Origin: Myrica gale
Lineage: Eukaryota > Streptophyta > Magnoliopsida > Fagales > Myricaceae
Direction: 5' to 3'
Assembly: GCA_963930655.1 (NCBI GenBank)
Contig: OZ005619.1
Coordinates: 19,243,752 to 19,307,751, forward strand
DNA: 64,000 bases
This document shows, piece by piece, positions 21,334 to 32,913 of the stretch. Each line of letters opens with the position of its first letter. Position 1 is the first letter of the stretch. The position numbers were made by a program, and so were the translations under genes. The notes beneath the pieces are model-generated. The model was given only the letters and a program-made list of their open reading frames with translations, searched no databases and was not told where the DNA came from.

Positions 21334-24300
21334 ATGGAGATTGATAGTCCTGATGAAGGCAATGAGAGCATGCCGAGGACAGAGGAAAATGGTTCTCTTC
21401 TAAGACCGGTTTTGTCTGAAGAGTCTGGTGAGGGTTTGCCATATGCGCCAGTAAATTGGCCGAACCCAGGAGATATCTGGGGTTGGAGGGTGGGTAGGAG
21501 AGTTGCCAGTACTGGACATCATCTGGATAGGTACCTGTATCTTCCAAGGCGCCTTCGCCAGTCTGAGAACCCAATGCGTAAGAAACATGCTTTTGCGAGC
21601 AAACTTTCTGTTGAACGATATATCCGAACAGCATTCCCTGGTGCTGACATTAATGCATTTTTCGCCTCATTCAGCTGGAAGATCCCAGCAACGAAGTCAG
21701 CATTAACAAATGGTCAGCTGTAATTAACCCATCTTTTCATTGTTTTATTTTTCTACTCATCATTAGTGTATTTGTGCACACTTGAGATTTCTGGTTTGAT
21801 ATTGTTAGATGCATGGATTGCCTTCTGCAATTTCTCTGAACAAAGACTGACAAATTACAAACTGTGTTCATGGAAAAATTTAGTTGCCGATACTTATTCG
21901 AGAATTGATGATTTCAGAACTCGGCTATCAGTTAATACTGGTGTCTGTCAACCGGAATCTTAAGGCAACACATTTGATTGACTTCTTGAAGCTGAATACA
22001 TGAGATCACCACCATAAACCAAAGGATTGGACGGGTGGCGTTGTTAACTGCATCTTAAAGGCTAAAAACTGATTGTCCAACCTTTTTAAGTTTGTTTTTC
22101 CCTTTAGTCCTTGGTTCCATGGTTGATTAGCCTCGCACCTTCTGTATCTTAGGTCATGGTGGCCATTGCAAATTAGAGATTGGTTGAATAATGCCTGTTT
22201 TTTTTTCATAAAGCCATGAAATCAGTCGGCGTTACATTAGATATCTCTACAATATCAGTGAACTTTTGTATTTCCAGTATTGTTATGCAGAGATCTTCAA
22301 TTACGTTGTCTGTCTGGTTTACTGCTGCTATCTTTGGGTTGTTTCTACCATGTACTTTTGAAATTTTTACCTTGGTATTGAAGTTTTGTCTGGACTCTTT
22401 CACGATTAAGAATTCTGTTACATGTGCTTCTTTGGACAGAGATTTGCCCCCTTCTCTTATATTTTATTTTGGTTTCTTAGAAACTTTCACTTGTAATTAT
22501 TTGAAACTCCATCAGTGTTGATCACAATCTTTTCTGTAGATTGGAGTCTGCATATATGAATGATGTCAAATACTTTGAGTCATACATTGCAAGTATATAT
22601 GTATAGCTTTGAAACTTGGGATCTGTTTTTCATGCTCAACAATGTGGCTCTGTTACAGGTCATGTTGAGTGGAATAGTTTGTCTATTGTACATTCTGACG
22701 GGGTAGCTGAACATGATGTGTCTGATCCCCAGGCTGACACCGTGGGATGTAAGGCTGGAAATATGATGTGCACCAGTATCTTGGAACAAATAGATAATCC
22801 ACATTTAGCAGCAATGCCCTGTGATCTTTGCTGCAGTGAACCTCGCTTTTGCCTTGATTGTTGTTGTATCTTATGTAGCAAGACTATAAATTTAGACTAT
22901 GGAGGCTACAGTTACATAAAATGTGAAGCAGCTGTGGATGAGGATTATATATGTGGGCATATTGCTCACGTTGACTGTGCTATTCGATGTTACATGGCTG
23001 GGACAGTAGGAGGAAGCATTGGTTTGGATGCTGAGTATTATTGCCGTCGTTGTGATGCAAGAACAGATCTGGTTCCACATGCTACAAAGCTTTTACAAGC
23101 ATGTGAATCTATTGATTCACGGGATGACATAGATAAGATTTTAAGTGTTGGTGTCTGCATTTTGCGTGATTCAAAGAAAACTAGTGCAAAGCGGATGCTG
23201 CATCTTTTTGAATTGGCTATGACAAAGGTAAAAATGATCCCAGTGTCTAATCTTTAGCTTTCTAACTTTTACTGAAGTTATTCTGGCCCCCATTCAGGGT
23301 TTGTGAAACAGCATTCTGACCTCTTGATGTTTCCGTCAGCTTAAACTAGGGACTGCTCTTGAAGATATCTGGAAACTGGGAGATAACTTCTTACCTATTT
23401 CTGAAGGTAATTTTCCACTTTAAATATTTCACACCCCACCCACCAAACTTTACATTTGTTACGAATTGCCTGATAGTGTGTAGTAGGTGACTTCTATGAC
23501 AATTCTAATAGGGTCAGGTAGTCATTCAAGAATAAGAAATGTCCTCCCGAGAACTTTATACTAATATCTGCCTGTCTTATGGAAATGGATGGCTTCTTCT
23601 ACTTGATTTAATTGAACCTGCATATCAGCAATGCAGTATGCTATAGTCTTCATAACACTTTGTCTCAACTGCTGAAAGTTTTAGTATCATTAAATTAATG
23701 CCAAGTCTTTTATCTCTCTTTCAACCTGAAAACAAGGCATGGGTGTTCATTTTATTTTGCTTTGAATCGAGTCACTACACATTGTTACTGTAAGTTCAGA
23801 CATTTGTTAAGCTGGTTGGTAAACAATGATATCGGTTTTTTAGCAAGGTACCATTCTCTATCTGCATCGCTCTCTGATCCTTGGAAACTTGTGTCCACAA
23901 GCAGGTTTCTTAGATCATGGAAATGCTGCCCTGGAAATTATAAAGGACGAAGAGCCTTTAGATGTTGGAGCAAGCTCAGAGCAAACCATGTCCATAGCTT
24001 TTGATCCTTGGATGCTTATAAAGAAAAAAGCTTTTGATCCTTGGACAGAATCTCTAAAGCTAGAAGATGAGGTTGATCGTGTACTTCTGGCTCTGCAAAA
24101 ATCGCAGGAGTCCGAATATAAAATTGCGGAGGAAAGGCTTTATGCGCAGAAGAATTATCTTCTTAATCTGTACCAGCAACTCCACAAAGAAAGGTCTGAA
24201 CTGGCACGTCGCACATCATCAGCTGATGCAGATTCCTTCCTGGACTGTGTCTTGAATAGAGTAGAGCAGATAAAACGGGAACTCAAGAAACTCAGTGATA

Positions 24301-24380
24301 TGGAACAAGTAGCCACTGGTTTCGGGAAGACTTCGAAAGGAATCCTAAAGGAACACTTCGGTTTGGAAACTGACGACTGA
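21334..24380 (+). CDS. OBERON-type PHD zinc-finger protein
   Basis: Four exons, 21334-21712, 22659-23227, 23340-23406 and 23905-24380, all with GT-AG introns and consistent phases, give 496 residues. OBERON-type proteins are nuclear PHD-finger factors used in meristem and embryo development; relatives bind potyvirus VPg. Residues 1-126 hold a conserved plant block (LPYAPVNWPNPGDIWGWRVG, then KLSVERYIRTAFPGADINAF). The PHD-like Cys/His region runs from C181 (CDLCC, CLDCCCILC) through YSYIKCEAAV and ICGHIAHVDC to CRRCD near residue 255. It is followed by the helical KLLQACESIDSRDDIDKIL block and, near the C-terminus, a coiled coil (about residues 400-460). A short FDPW motif is repeated in exon 4. 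No lesions. The subfamily name is inferred; the family is firm. Confidence 0.85.
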
Positions 24381-26779
24381 ATCCTGGTACTATAATATAA
24401 ATTTGACATCTGTTCATCAATTTTGGTCTTGAACTGTGTTCGTCCTTTGAACTGATCACCTGGATCATTTGGAGATCATACATTCTGTGGCTTGCCCGAG
24501 GAGTTGCATACTGGACCATCTGATAGAATCTGCCTAAGTGCCTATAAAACTTGTGCCAGCTGATCAGAGGGAGTAAAATCTTGTTGTTCAGAGGTCCACT
24601 CTAACTCTGAATTAAACAGTAGCGGATCAGGGAAAAAAGGCTGCTGAAGAATTGGCAAACGGATTGCAAAGGATTTATTCGGGCATTTTGGGCGAGATTT
24701 TTGTTTATAAACTTTGAGGTCGTCTCTGTTTTCTCAAGTAAACAGCTTGTAGTGTAGATTGAAGCGATTGCCATATACATGAGATTGGGTTGTGATTTAG
24801 GTTCTATCAATGTTTTGATGAACCGCCGCCTGCTTAAGGAGCAATACCCCACTTTTGTTCACTTGTAGTGTAGATTGGAGCGATGCCATTCGTGTAGTAG
24901 GGTAGACATTTGTATCTGATAAGTTCGCTTCCCCATTCTTTCCTTGCTGGTGGGCACTAAACTTTTTCGGGTAGTAATAGATGGTCTGATAAGACAAAGT
25001 TAGGCAATTATAGCATATGTTAGGATGTGATTCCCGGAAGGGAAGAATATAGGTTGTGTCATGCGCTTCATCTGATCTATTTTTTTCAAAAAGATAAGAG
25101 GATTCCCGTAATCTGATCTCGCTTCTTCTGGTCCTATAATGGAGATACGTTTACGGCAGCAAGAAGGGGATAATGGGGTAACCTTTCGAATGAGAAAAGT
25201 ATAACGCAAGCATAAATTCGCGCCCCGCTTCACTTGACTAGATGGAGGGCGTTGCAAAGGTCCCAAAATTATCTTTTTATTCGTTTTAAAGTCCTGAAAT
25301 TCGTAACAAATGAAACGTCTAGAGTAAGTCCAGACTCCAGTGCTCATTGGGTAAATTGTCCAACATTTATTTCAAGTCCATGACTGTAAAAGAAAATAAT
25401 TCATTTTAGTAAAAACATTATTTTTTCTAGATCGAATCAGTGGAGAAATGACTTGACCTCTGGTTTCCTGTAACCACTCTTTCCCTCTATCAGATACTAA
25501 CATAAGACTGGATTTCATAATCCACCCCTACCAAAAATTAAGCTTCAAGTCACATGCATAAAGGAACCATTGAACTTACAGTGGTAATTGATCCACAACT
25601 CAAAAAAAAATTATTGCTAGTTTTCCTTTGATTTTACCTGGAAACTGAATGAGATCAGTGTAATTTATGCAACAATCGAAGGAAAAGAGAATTTCATGGT
25701 ATAACAGGCCCTCCTTGTTCAGAGACAGGTTCATCATGGGTATAATGAGATGTCTTAATCAAGCAAGCAGTACACTACCTTGCAGAATATTGTGATTCAG
25801 TCACTGAATTCATAAGAACTGTAAAAGAACTCAACTCCGTTTGAAATGCTAAGAATGCCTAGAGTTTCTAAACTCAAGAAGTTTGCAAATGCCCAATAGC
25901 CAGCTATATCAATTGACGGGAGAAGACGAGGTCTCGTATGGTCAAGTAGGGAAAGGCACTGAGACCTCCAAGTGCTCCATAATTCAAACCTCTACCAAAT
26001 AATAGGTTATGCACTGCCTAAGAAAATTTCAGGACAAAACTTTAAGCAGATAAACCAAATACTATTTCAGCCCCCAATGGTTGTAGAAGAATCCAGCTCA
26101 CACGTGAAGGGGAGTGGGAGTGTTAGAGAATATAATTCATATAATAAAATCTCCCTCCTCCTATCAGCTTAACCTTTTGGGATGAGTGATAAATTCACAT
26201 AAAGCATAATCTTAAGTCTCCAGGTATATGTCAAAAGTCAGAGCCAGTATAAGAATCGCGGCTTAGGCCCTCAGACTGGACGGCAATATCCCAATCAGCC
26301 ATAGCAAAAAGATGGAAACAAAATATATCGCATTCAAAACGTCCTCTTCTTTGGGAACCCATGAACGCACTCAAACACTTTGTACTATTTGACTACGAGT
26401 TTTCAACCTCCAACCAACCCAAAAACATAAGAGACGGTTATGTTCTCTGTTCCATTCCTCAAGCTCAGCAACAGAATAGAGGGGTAAGATAAATCTAGTC
26501 AAATGAATCAACCCTATATATACCAACAACCATCTAATGACATGCCAAAGCCAGATCGGCGAGCCAAATATAGTATTCAATTATCATATATATTCCTAAT
26601 TGCCATTTCCATCATACTTATGATGCAAGAGAAAACAACATTTCTTGATTTGACAACAAAGTAAGCAGGCAAAAACTAGTTCCATCCCCAGCACCGCCAA
26701 CAACCTCCTGATTAACTTGCAAACTAATAAAAACCCAATTGAAAAGCGTCATTAATATAATAAAAAGATGAAATCTTCA
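24381..26779. other. Intergenic, nothing recognised
   Basis: 3' flank of the OBERON-like gene, then unassigned DNA, then the 3' flank of the leftward HSP20-like gene. Two short near-identical segments (TTGTAGTGTAGATTGRAGCGAT) occur at about 24748 and 24863. No gene or element boundary was found. Confidence 0.45.
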
Positions 26780-27529
26780 TCACTGTACAAGCACAAGCCT
26801 ACCTCCGAGACCTCCCCTAAAGCCCCCACCATTCTCATCTCTCCAAACCCCCTCATCTCCGCCGCCTCCATCCCCATTTTCCTCAGCATTCTCCACTCCC
26901 TCCACGCCCTTGGGTACCGTCACGATAAGCTCCCCTTCGACAAAAACCGCGCTCGCCAACTCGGGCCTGGTCGACTCTGGCAGCCTAAATCTCCACATGT
27001 CGAGCTCAAGATCGTCCAGGGACAATCCAAGAGAGTCACCTTCCCTCACCACAATCTTGGTCACTCCGGGATGGATTTCCACGGTGTGGGTCCGCACGTC
27101 GTGAATGTTGCTATCGGTCTCGGCGATGAATCGGAAGCAATCGTGGCTCTCCTCGACCAAAACATCAGCATCGGAACGGAAGGGGAGCTCGAGGACCCGA
27201 CTGAAGACGTGGGGCAAGCGCCTGAGCTTCTTGGATGAGAGACCCAGAAGGGCCTGAGCCTCGGAGAGAGGGTTCCTCGCACCCATATCGTATTGGATGG
27301 TGATGTTGCGCTTCCTGGGCATAGGGTGGACCTTCATGTTGATTCGGTGCTGGGGCTTCTTGAAACCAATTTCAAAGGGCTTGGTGGCAGTGTTGGTGGT
27401 GGGAGAGAGAGCAATAAAGCTTAACACCACTATGAGTAAAAGGAAAGATGCCCTTGTAAAGAAAAGAGGCCAATTTTGGATAGGAATCAAGAGCCTAATC
27501 GGATTGTGAGGTTGAAGAGGAAGAACCAT
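26780..27529 (-). CDS. Membrane-anchored HSP20-like (alpha-crystallin fold) protein
   Basis: Single exon of 249 residues from the Met at 27529 (MVLPLQPHNPIRLLIPIQNW). The frame is open 50 more residues upstream to 27679, but that part is unlike the rest and the inner Met puts a membrane segment near the N-terminus. Residues 21-42 are hydrophobic (FFTRASFLLLIVVLSFIALS) and probably a membrane anchor. A basic, Pro-containing linker follows, then a domain with ADVLVEESHDCFRFIAETDS, THTVEIHPGVTKIVV and finally DMWRFRLPESTRPELASAVF with EGELIVTVPKG. The last resembles the closing strand of HSP20 domains. The tail is Gly-rich. From memory, Arabidopsis At4g14830/At3g22530 ('heat shock protein') are similar. 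A chaperone role is not shown. Confidence 0.7.
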   Translation of the reverse strand: MVLPLQPHNPIRLLIPIQNWPLFFTRASFLLLIVVLSFIALSPTTNTATKPFEIGFKKPQHRINMKVHPMPRKRNITIQYDMGARNPLSEAQALLGLSSKKLRRLPHVFSRVLELPFRSDADVLVEESHDCFRFIAETDSNIHDVRTHTVEIHPGVTKIVVREGDSLGLSLDDLELDMWRFRLPESTRPELASAVFVEGELIVTVPKGVEGVENAEENGDGGGGDEGVWRDENGGGFRGGLGGRLVLVQ

Positions 27530-28183
27530 AGAGGACCGGTCAGTCTGGTCTACGGGAATTGTATCAGCGGGTTCATTCTTTGCCTCTAATTTTCCAGTTC
27601 TATCCTTTTTTTGTATATTTTGACGGAGAACCAAATGCCAAATGGGGCAATGGAAACAAACCCTAAAACCTAAAAACAATTCCCTCTTTGTAGGTATGAG
27701 AGTTATTCCGAGTCTCTCTAGGTGCTGTTGCTAATGAAAAACTCCTCTTTTCCGGTTATGCAGAGCGGTGTGGGGAATCCAAATCCATTCCACAAATAAA
27801 AGGGGAAGAGGAGAGGCAACTGCCCTTGCCATTTCTAGAAAATTACATGGCCTACCAAGCGTCAACGCACCTTCGGAGAAGGAGGCAGGTAGTGACACGT
27901 TAGATTTTTTCATGACCCACATGATTTTCTTACAATTATTTTATTTTATTTTATTTTTAAAACCTATATTGGTTTAAAAATGCAACGAACCGGTACCATT
28001 TGCGTAACATACAAATATTTAAATTTATCTATGAATTTTCTTCTATGTCGGGATTGATTTTTTTTTTTCTATTTTGTAATTATTATGAAAAGTTTTCGAA
28101 ATGGTTTTTTTATGTGTTTGTGAAAGTAGTGAAATACATAAAAAGTATATTTAGAAAGAAAAAATTTGTAAAATATATCCCCT
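27530..28183. other. Upstream region of HSP20-like gene
   Basis: Promoter-side DNA of the leftward gene, then AT-rich DNA up to the satellite array. Nothing else recognised. Confidence 0.4.
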
Positions 28184-30528
28184 TTTTTTCTAGGCAACAT
28201 GGGAAGAGGAAAGCAGAGAATACACCACGTGGCTTCAAGTGTAAGACGAACAAACAAAGTTACAGCGGTCGACTCACACATAACACAAAAGGGTCTATCC
28301 TTTGAAGGAGGAGTGTCAACTTATAAGTCTACATGCGCGCCAATACTTAACCAGTGTGGGCTTTCTTTTTATAGGCAACTTGGGGGAAGCGGAGAACAAT
28401 GGAATATACAACGTGGCTTCAAGCGTAAGATGAACAAGTAAACTTACAGCGGTCAACCCACACATATTTCAAAAGGGTCTATCATTTGAAGAATGAGTGT
28501 CAACTTATGAGCCTACAAGGCGCCAATACTTAGCCAATGTGAGATTTCTTTTTCTAGGCAACTTGTGGGAAGCGGGGAAAAAGGGAATACACACAGTGGC
28601 TTCAAGCGTAAGATGAACAACCAAACTTACATCGGTCAACCCACACATCCTTCAAAAAGGTCTATCATTTGAATGAGGAGTGTCAACTTATAAGTCTACA
28701 AGCGCGCCAATACTTAACCGGTGTGAGATTTCTTTTTCTAAGCAACTTGTGGGAAGCGGGGAACAAGGGAATACACCATGTGGCTTCAAGTGTAAAACGA
28801 ACAAGCAAACTTACAACGATCAACCCATACAAGCTTAAAAAGGCATACCCTTTGAAGGTGGAGTGTCAACTTATAAGTCTACAAGCACGCCAATACTTAG
28901 CCGGTGTTAGATTTCTTTTTCTAGGCAACTTGAGGGAAGCGGGGAACAGGGGAATACACCACGCGACTTTAAGCGTAAGACGAACAAGCAAACTTACAAC
29001 GGTCAACCCACATATCCTTCAAAAGGGCATATCCTTTGAAGGAGGAGTGCCAACTTATAAGTCCACAAGTGCGCCAATACTTAGCCGGTGTGTGATTTCT
29101 ATTTATAGGCAACTTGGGGGAAGCAGGGAACTAGGGAATACACTAGGTGGCTACAAGCGTAAGACGAACAAGCAAACTTACAGCGATCAACCCGCACATC
29201 CTTGAAAAGGGCATATCCTTTGAAGGAGAAGTGTCAACTTATAAGTCTACAAGCGCGTCAATACTTAGCTGGTGTGAGATTTCTTTTTATAGGCAACTTG
29301 GGGGAAGCGAGGAACAGGGGAATACACCACGTGACTTTAAGCGTAAGACGAACAAGCAAACTTACAGCGGTCAACCCATACATCCTCCAAAAGGGTTTAT
29401 CCTTTGAAGGATGAATGTCAACTTACAAGTCTACAAGAGCGTCAATACTAAGCCGATGTGTGATTTCTTTTTCTAGTCAACTTGGGGGAAGCAGGGAACA
29501 TGGAATACACCATGTGGCTTCAAGCGTAAGACGAACAAGCAAACTTATAGCAGTCAACCCATACATCCTCCAAAAGGGTTTATCATTTGAAGGATGAGTG
29601 TCAACTTATAAGTCTACAAGAGCGTCAATACTAAGCCGATGTGTGATTTCTTTTTCTAGGCAACTTGGGGGAAGCAGGGAACATGAGAATACACCATGTG
29701 GCTCCAAGCGTAAGACGAACAAGCAAACTTACAGCGGTCAACCCACACATCCTTCAAAAGTGTCTATCATTTGAAGGAGGAGTGAAACTTATAAGTCTAC
29801 AAGTGCGCCAATACTTAGCCGTGTGAGATTTATTTTTCAAGGCAACTTTGGGGAAGCGGGGATCAAGGGAATACACCACGTGACTTCAAGCGTAAGACGA
29901 ACAATCAAACTTACAGCGGTCAACCCACACATCCTTCAAAAGTGTCTATCATTTGAAGAAAGAGTGCAACTTATAAGTCTACAAGTGCGCCAATACTTAG
30001 CCGTGTGAGATTTCTTTTTCTAAGCAACTTGGGGGAAGCGGGGATCAAGGGAATACACCACGTGGCTTCAAGTGTAAGACGAACAAGTAAACTTACAGCG
30101 GTCAACCCACACATCATTCAAAAGGGCTTATACTTTGAAGGAAGAATGTCAACTTATAAGTCTACAAGCGCGCAAATACTTAGACGGTGTGAGATTTCTT
30201 TTTCTAGACAACTTGGGGGAAGCGGGAACAAAGGAATACACCACGTGGCTTCAAGCATAAGACGAACAAGTAAACTTACAACGGTCAACCCACACATCCT
30301 TCAAAAGGGTCTATTCTGTGAAGGAGGAGTACCAACTTATAAACCTACAAGCGCGACAATACTTAGCCGGTGTGAGATTTCTTTTTCTAGGCTACTTGGG
30401 GGAAGCGGGGAACAGGGAAATACACCACGTGACTTCAAACGTAAGACGAATAAGCAAACTTACAGCGGTCAACTCACACTTCCTTCAAAAGGGCCTATCC
30501 TTTGAAGGAGGGGTGTCAACTTATAAGT
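28184..30528. repeat. Satellite-like tandem array, 13 copies of ~184 bp
   Basis: Thirteen copies in one orientation. The GTGGCTTCAAG landmark, or its variant, starts at 28229, 28413, 28596, 28780, 28963, 29147, 29331, 29514, 29698, 29880, 30062, 30245 and 30429, giving periods of 182-184 bases. Each unit runs through TACACCACGTGGCTTCAAGC, GTAAGACGAACAAGCAAACT, TACAGCGGTCAACCCACACA, then TTATAAGTCTACAAGCGCGC and TTTCTTTTTCTAGGCAACTT. Because the period is about 61 codons, open frames pass through several units, but they shift and stop and resemble no protein. Copies differ by a few per cent to over ten per cent, so the array is not brand new. Confidence 0.95.
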
Positions 30529-31461
30529 TCAATCTCGAAAGGTTTGGATATATTTGGAGGAAAAAAAATTTGTGAGAAAAACTGTTTATTCATTCGTTTT
30601 TGTAAAAGTTGCTTTAGTTTTTATATTTTTGACACGAAAAATAAAGCTAGAGACGAGACAAAAAAAATTATTTGAGATTGAAAATGATTTTAAAGTTAAA
30701 AATATGTTTGGATGATTTTAGGGTCAAGTATTTACCAATCTAATTACTATTTACTATGTTTATCACAACTAATTAAGAAAAAGTGATTAAATGCGGATCT
30801 GGCAACATCTCAATCAATTAATCCGAAAATAAAAAATAAAAAGAATAAATTGAATATAAAGTATTAAGATAATAATTCACTCATGTTTTTCTATTACCTC
30901 GAGATTTTTAATTGAATTAATTCATTACTACGAGTCAATATATATATTGTTTTATATGTATAGATTATGGATACACCTGTCACAGACAGAATTGTACACT
31001 ACACTACAATGTATGAGCTCTGAAAAATTGAGATTAATACAATAAATATATAAAAGTGTATACTACAAAGTAGAGCTCTGAGAATTTAAGATTGATGAGG
31101 GGATTTTACAATTCGGGAATGATAATGATAAATTATTCTTTAAAGTTAATTTAAAAAAGGTAATTAGTGACAGGGACAAACTACTAACGAACTCTCTTCA
31201 AGTTTTGTTTCAATTTATTGTTTATAAACATTGTCTTACTTTTGAACGACCGGACCAGAAAAATAATAAAATGTTCTTTTCAATTACCAAAAAAACGCGC
31301 TTATCTTCAACCTAACACGCGCATGCGGAAATTTGCATGACGAGGAAAACACCAACCCCGAAAGAGTCGTCCCGTCCGACTCGTCCGCGTACGTGCGTAA
31401 ATTTGGATGGAAACGGTAACTGGTTTAAAAGTCGCATTTCGATGCTATGAAACTATAAAGG
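30529..31461. other. AT-rich intergenic
   Basis: AT-rich DNA without recognisable genes. A short segment around TACACTACACTACAATG / GAGCTCTGARAA is repeated near 30995 and 31060. Confidence 0.4.
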
Positions 31462-31616
31462 TTAGAGTCTCCGATTGATTATGGATCATTTAATTTTGTG
31501 CTTCATATATCTATTGGGCCACTTATTTCTATTGCCAATTGATTTTGTGATGAAACTTGACATGGTATCAGAGCAAGGTTTTCGACTTTAGTCCGGTTAC
31601 CTCCTGGCGGCCATCC

Positions 31617-31706
31617 GGCTTAGTACCGGTTCAGTACCGACAACTTTCTGGCTCAGTACCGGCAATCTCCCGGCTCAGTACCGGAGACTTCCCAGCTCAG
31701 TACCGA
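31617..31706 (+). repeat. Short tandem repeats (GGCTCAGTACCGG)
   Basis: About four diverged copies of a ~29-bp unit built on (G/A)GCTCAGTACCG(G/A) followed by CAATCTCCC-like text, inside the TRIM-like internal region. Confidence 0.7.
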
Positions 31707-32065
31707 CAATTTTTGTTATTATTTTCCTTGTAATTATTTTTGTAACTCCAAACTCAAGGTTTGTCGGTTTGTCCACCTTGAATTTGTGGGGGAGTGTTGA
31801 GAATTGTGTAGTCCCACATTGCTTAGGCAATGTGGGCATGTGAGACTTTTGAGTTATAAATAACCCCCTTATGTAACATTTTAAATATAAGTGAGTTAAC
31901 ACAATTAATCCAATTGAGTATTCCCCTAATGAATGTCTCACTTGTAAGTTTTAATTTTTATTTCTAACATGGTATCAGATCCAACTATTTCTGGGCTTGA
32001 CCCACTTGTTTGTGTTCCTCATTTGTTATCCACGTGCATGTACCATGTTTATTCGGCCTGTACGT

Positions 32066-32177
32066 GAGGGGGAGTGTTAGATTCCCACATTGATTATGGA
32101 TCATTTAATCTTGTGTTTCATATACCTGTTGGACCACCAATTCCCATTGCCAATTGATTTTGGGATGAAACTTGACA
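32066..32177 (+). repeat. LTR B, full copy
   Basis: Starts TGTTAGATTCCCACATTG and ends AAACTTGACA. It matches 31478-31562 through GATTATGGATCATTTAAT and GCCAATTGATTTTG, with scattered changes. Confidence 0.7.
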
Positions 32178-32680
32178 ATAAACCAAACAAAAATAGCAAA
32201 ATCGAAGACCATTGATTTTTCTTGTATGCGCGTGTTTGGTATGCGAGAAGAAAGTTTTTCCGGGAAACTTGACAGAGCAGGAGAGAGAAGAGGCTCCTGA
32301 GAGTAAGTACAAGTTGGGATCTTTCGCAAACAGTTCTTAATGCACATTTTAATAATATCAATATTGTGTCTATTTGTTTACCTAAATAGAAGATTTTGGC
32401 TGAAGTTTCCGACAAAATAACGAGAAATTGTCGTTTCAACTTCCCCTGAGCTACTCATGCATGTTGTTTTTGGGTTCATGTCATTCGATGTCAATACTTT
32501 AGCTCTGTTTCATGTGTGGAACCTCAAACCAACAGCCCTCTCTTTAGGGAATAAACCTTTCCGAGCAATTGTCAGTTTCCTAGGAAATGAAACAAAGTTG
32601 TATTGAAGGATAACGTAGAGAAGAGAGAAGAAAGAGTAAAAATATAAGTAATTCGATTTAAAAGATTCACATTCAGCATA
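32178..32680. other. Intergenic, nothing recognised
   Basis: No gene or element ends recognised between the LTR complex and the foldback element. Confidence 0.4.
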
Positions 32681-32689
32681 TAAATAATA

Positions 32690-32904
32690 GGGTTAAATGC
32701 ATGTCATGCCCCTGTGGTATGCGGTAATAACAAATATGCCCCTGAGGTAAACAAAATCCTTTTCATACCCTGTTTACCTCAGGGGTATGAAAGGGCATAT
32801 TTGCTCCTGAATGTTTACCTCGGGGGTATGAAAAGGACTTTGTTTACCTCAGGGGCATATTTGATATTACCGCATACCACATGGGCATGACATGCATTTA
32901 ACCC
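32690..32904. mobile_element. Foldback MITE, Mutator-like
   Basis: A 215-bp near-palindrome. Left end GGGTTAAATGCATGTCATGC and right end (reverse) GGGTTAAATGCATGTCATGC are identical, and pairing continues through GTATGCGGTAATA, CAAATATGCCCCTGAGGTAA and CATACC toward the middle. It is flanked by an exact 9-bp duplication TAAATAATA at 32681-32689 and 32905-32913. A 9-bp duplication with long inverted repeats is the Mutator-like pattern. The RNA would form a hairpin of about 80-90 bp. Confidence 0.9.
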
Positions 32905-32913
32905 TAAATAATA

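Larger units (their letters stand above)
31462..32177 (+). mobile_element. TRIM-like LTR complex (two LTR types)
   Basis: A truncated LTR B at about 31462-31562 ends TTGACA and is followed by the primer site TGGTATCAGAGC at 31564. Its full copy is at 32066-32177 (TGTTAGATTCCCACATTG ... TTGACA), preceded by a purine tract GTGAGGGGGAG. Between them lies another LTR-like unit, LTR A (about 31796-31970), which starts TGTTGAGAATTGTGTAG, ends TTTCTAACA, follows the purine tract TGTGGGGGAG and is followed by TGGTATCAGATCC. There are no coding genes. This is best read as one miniature LTR element with another's solo LTR and flanks inside, or a chimera. Confidence 0.65.

Noticed and set aside
28184..30528. 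CRISPR-like array
   Set aside because: The ~184-bp units are contiguous without spacers, in a plant nuclear context. It is a satellite.
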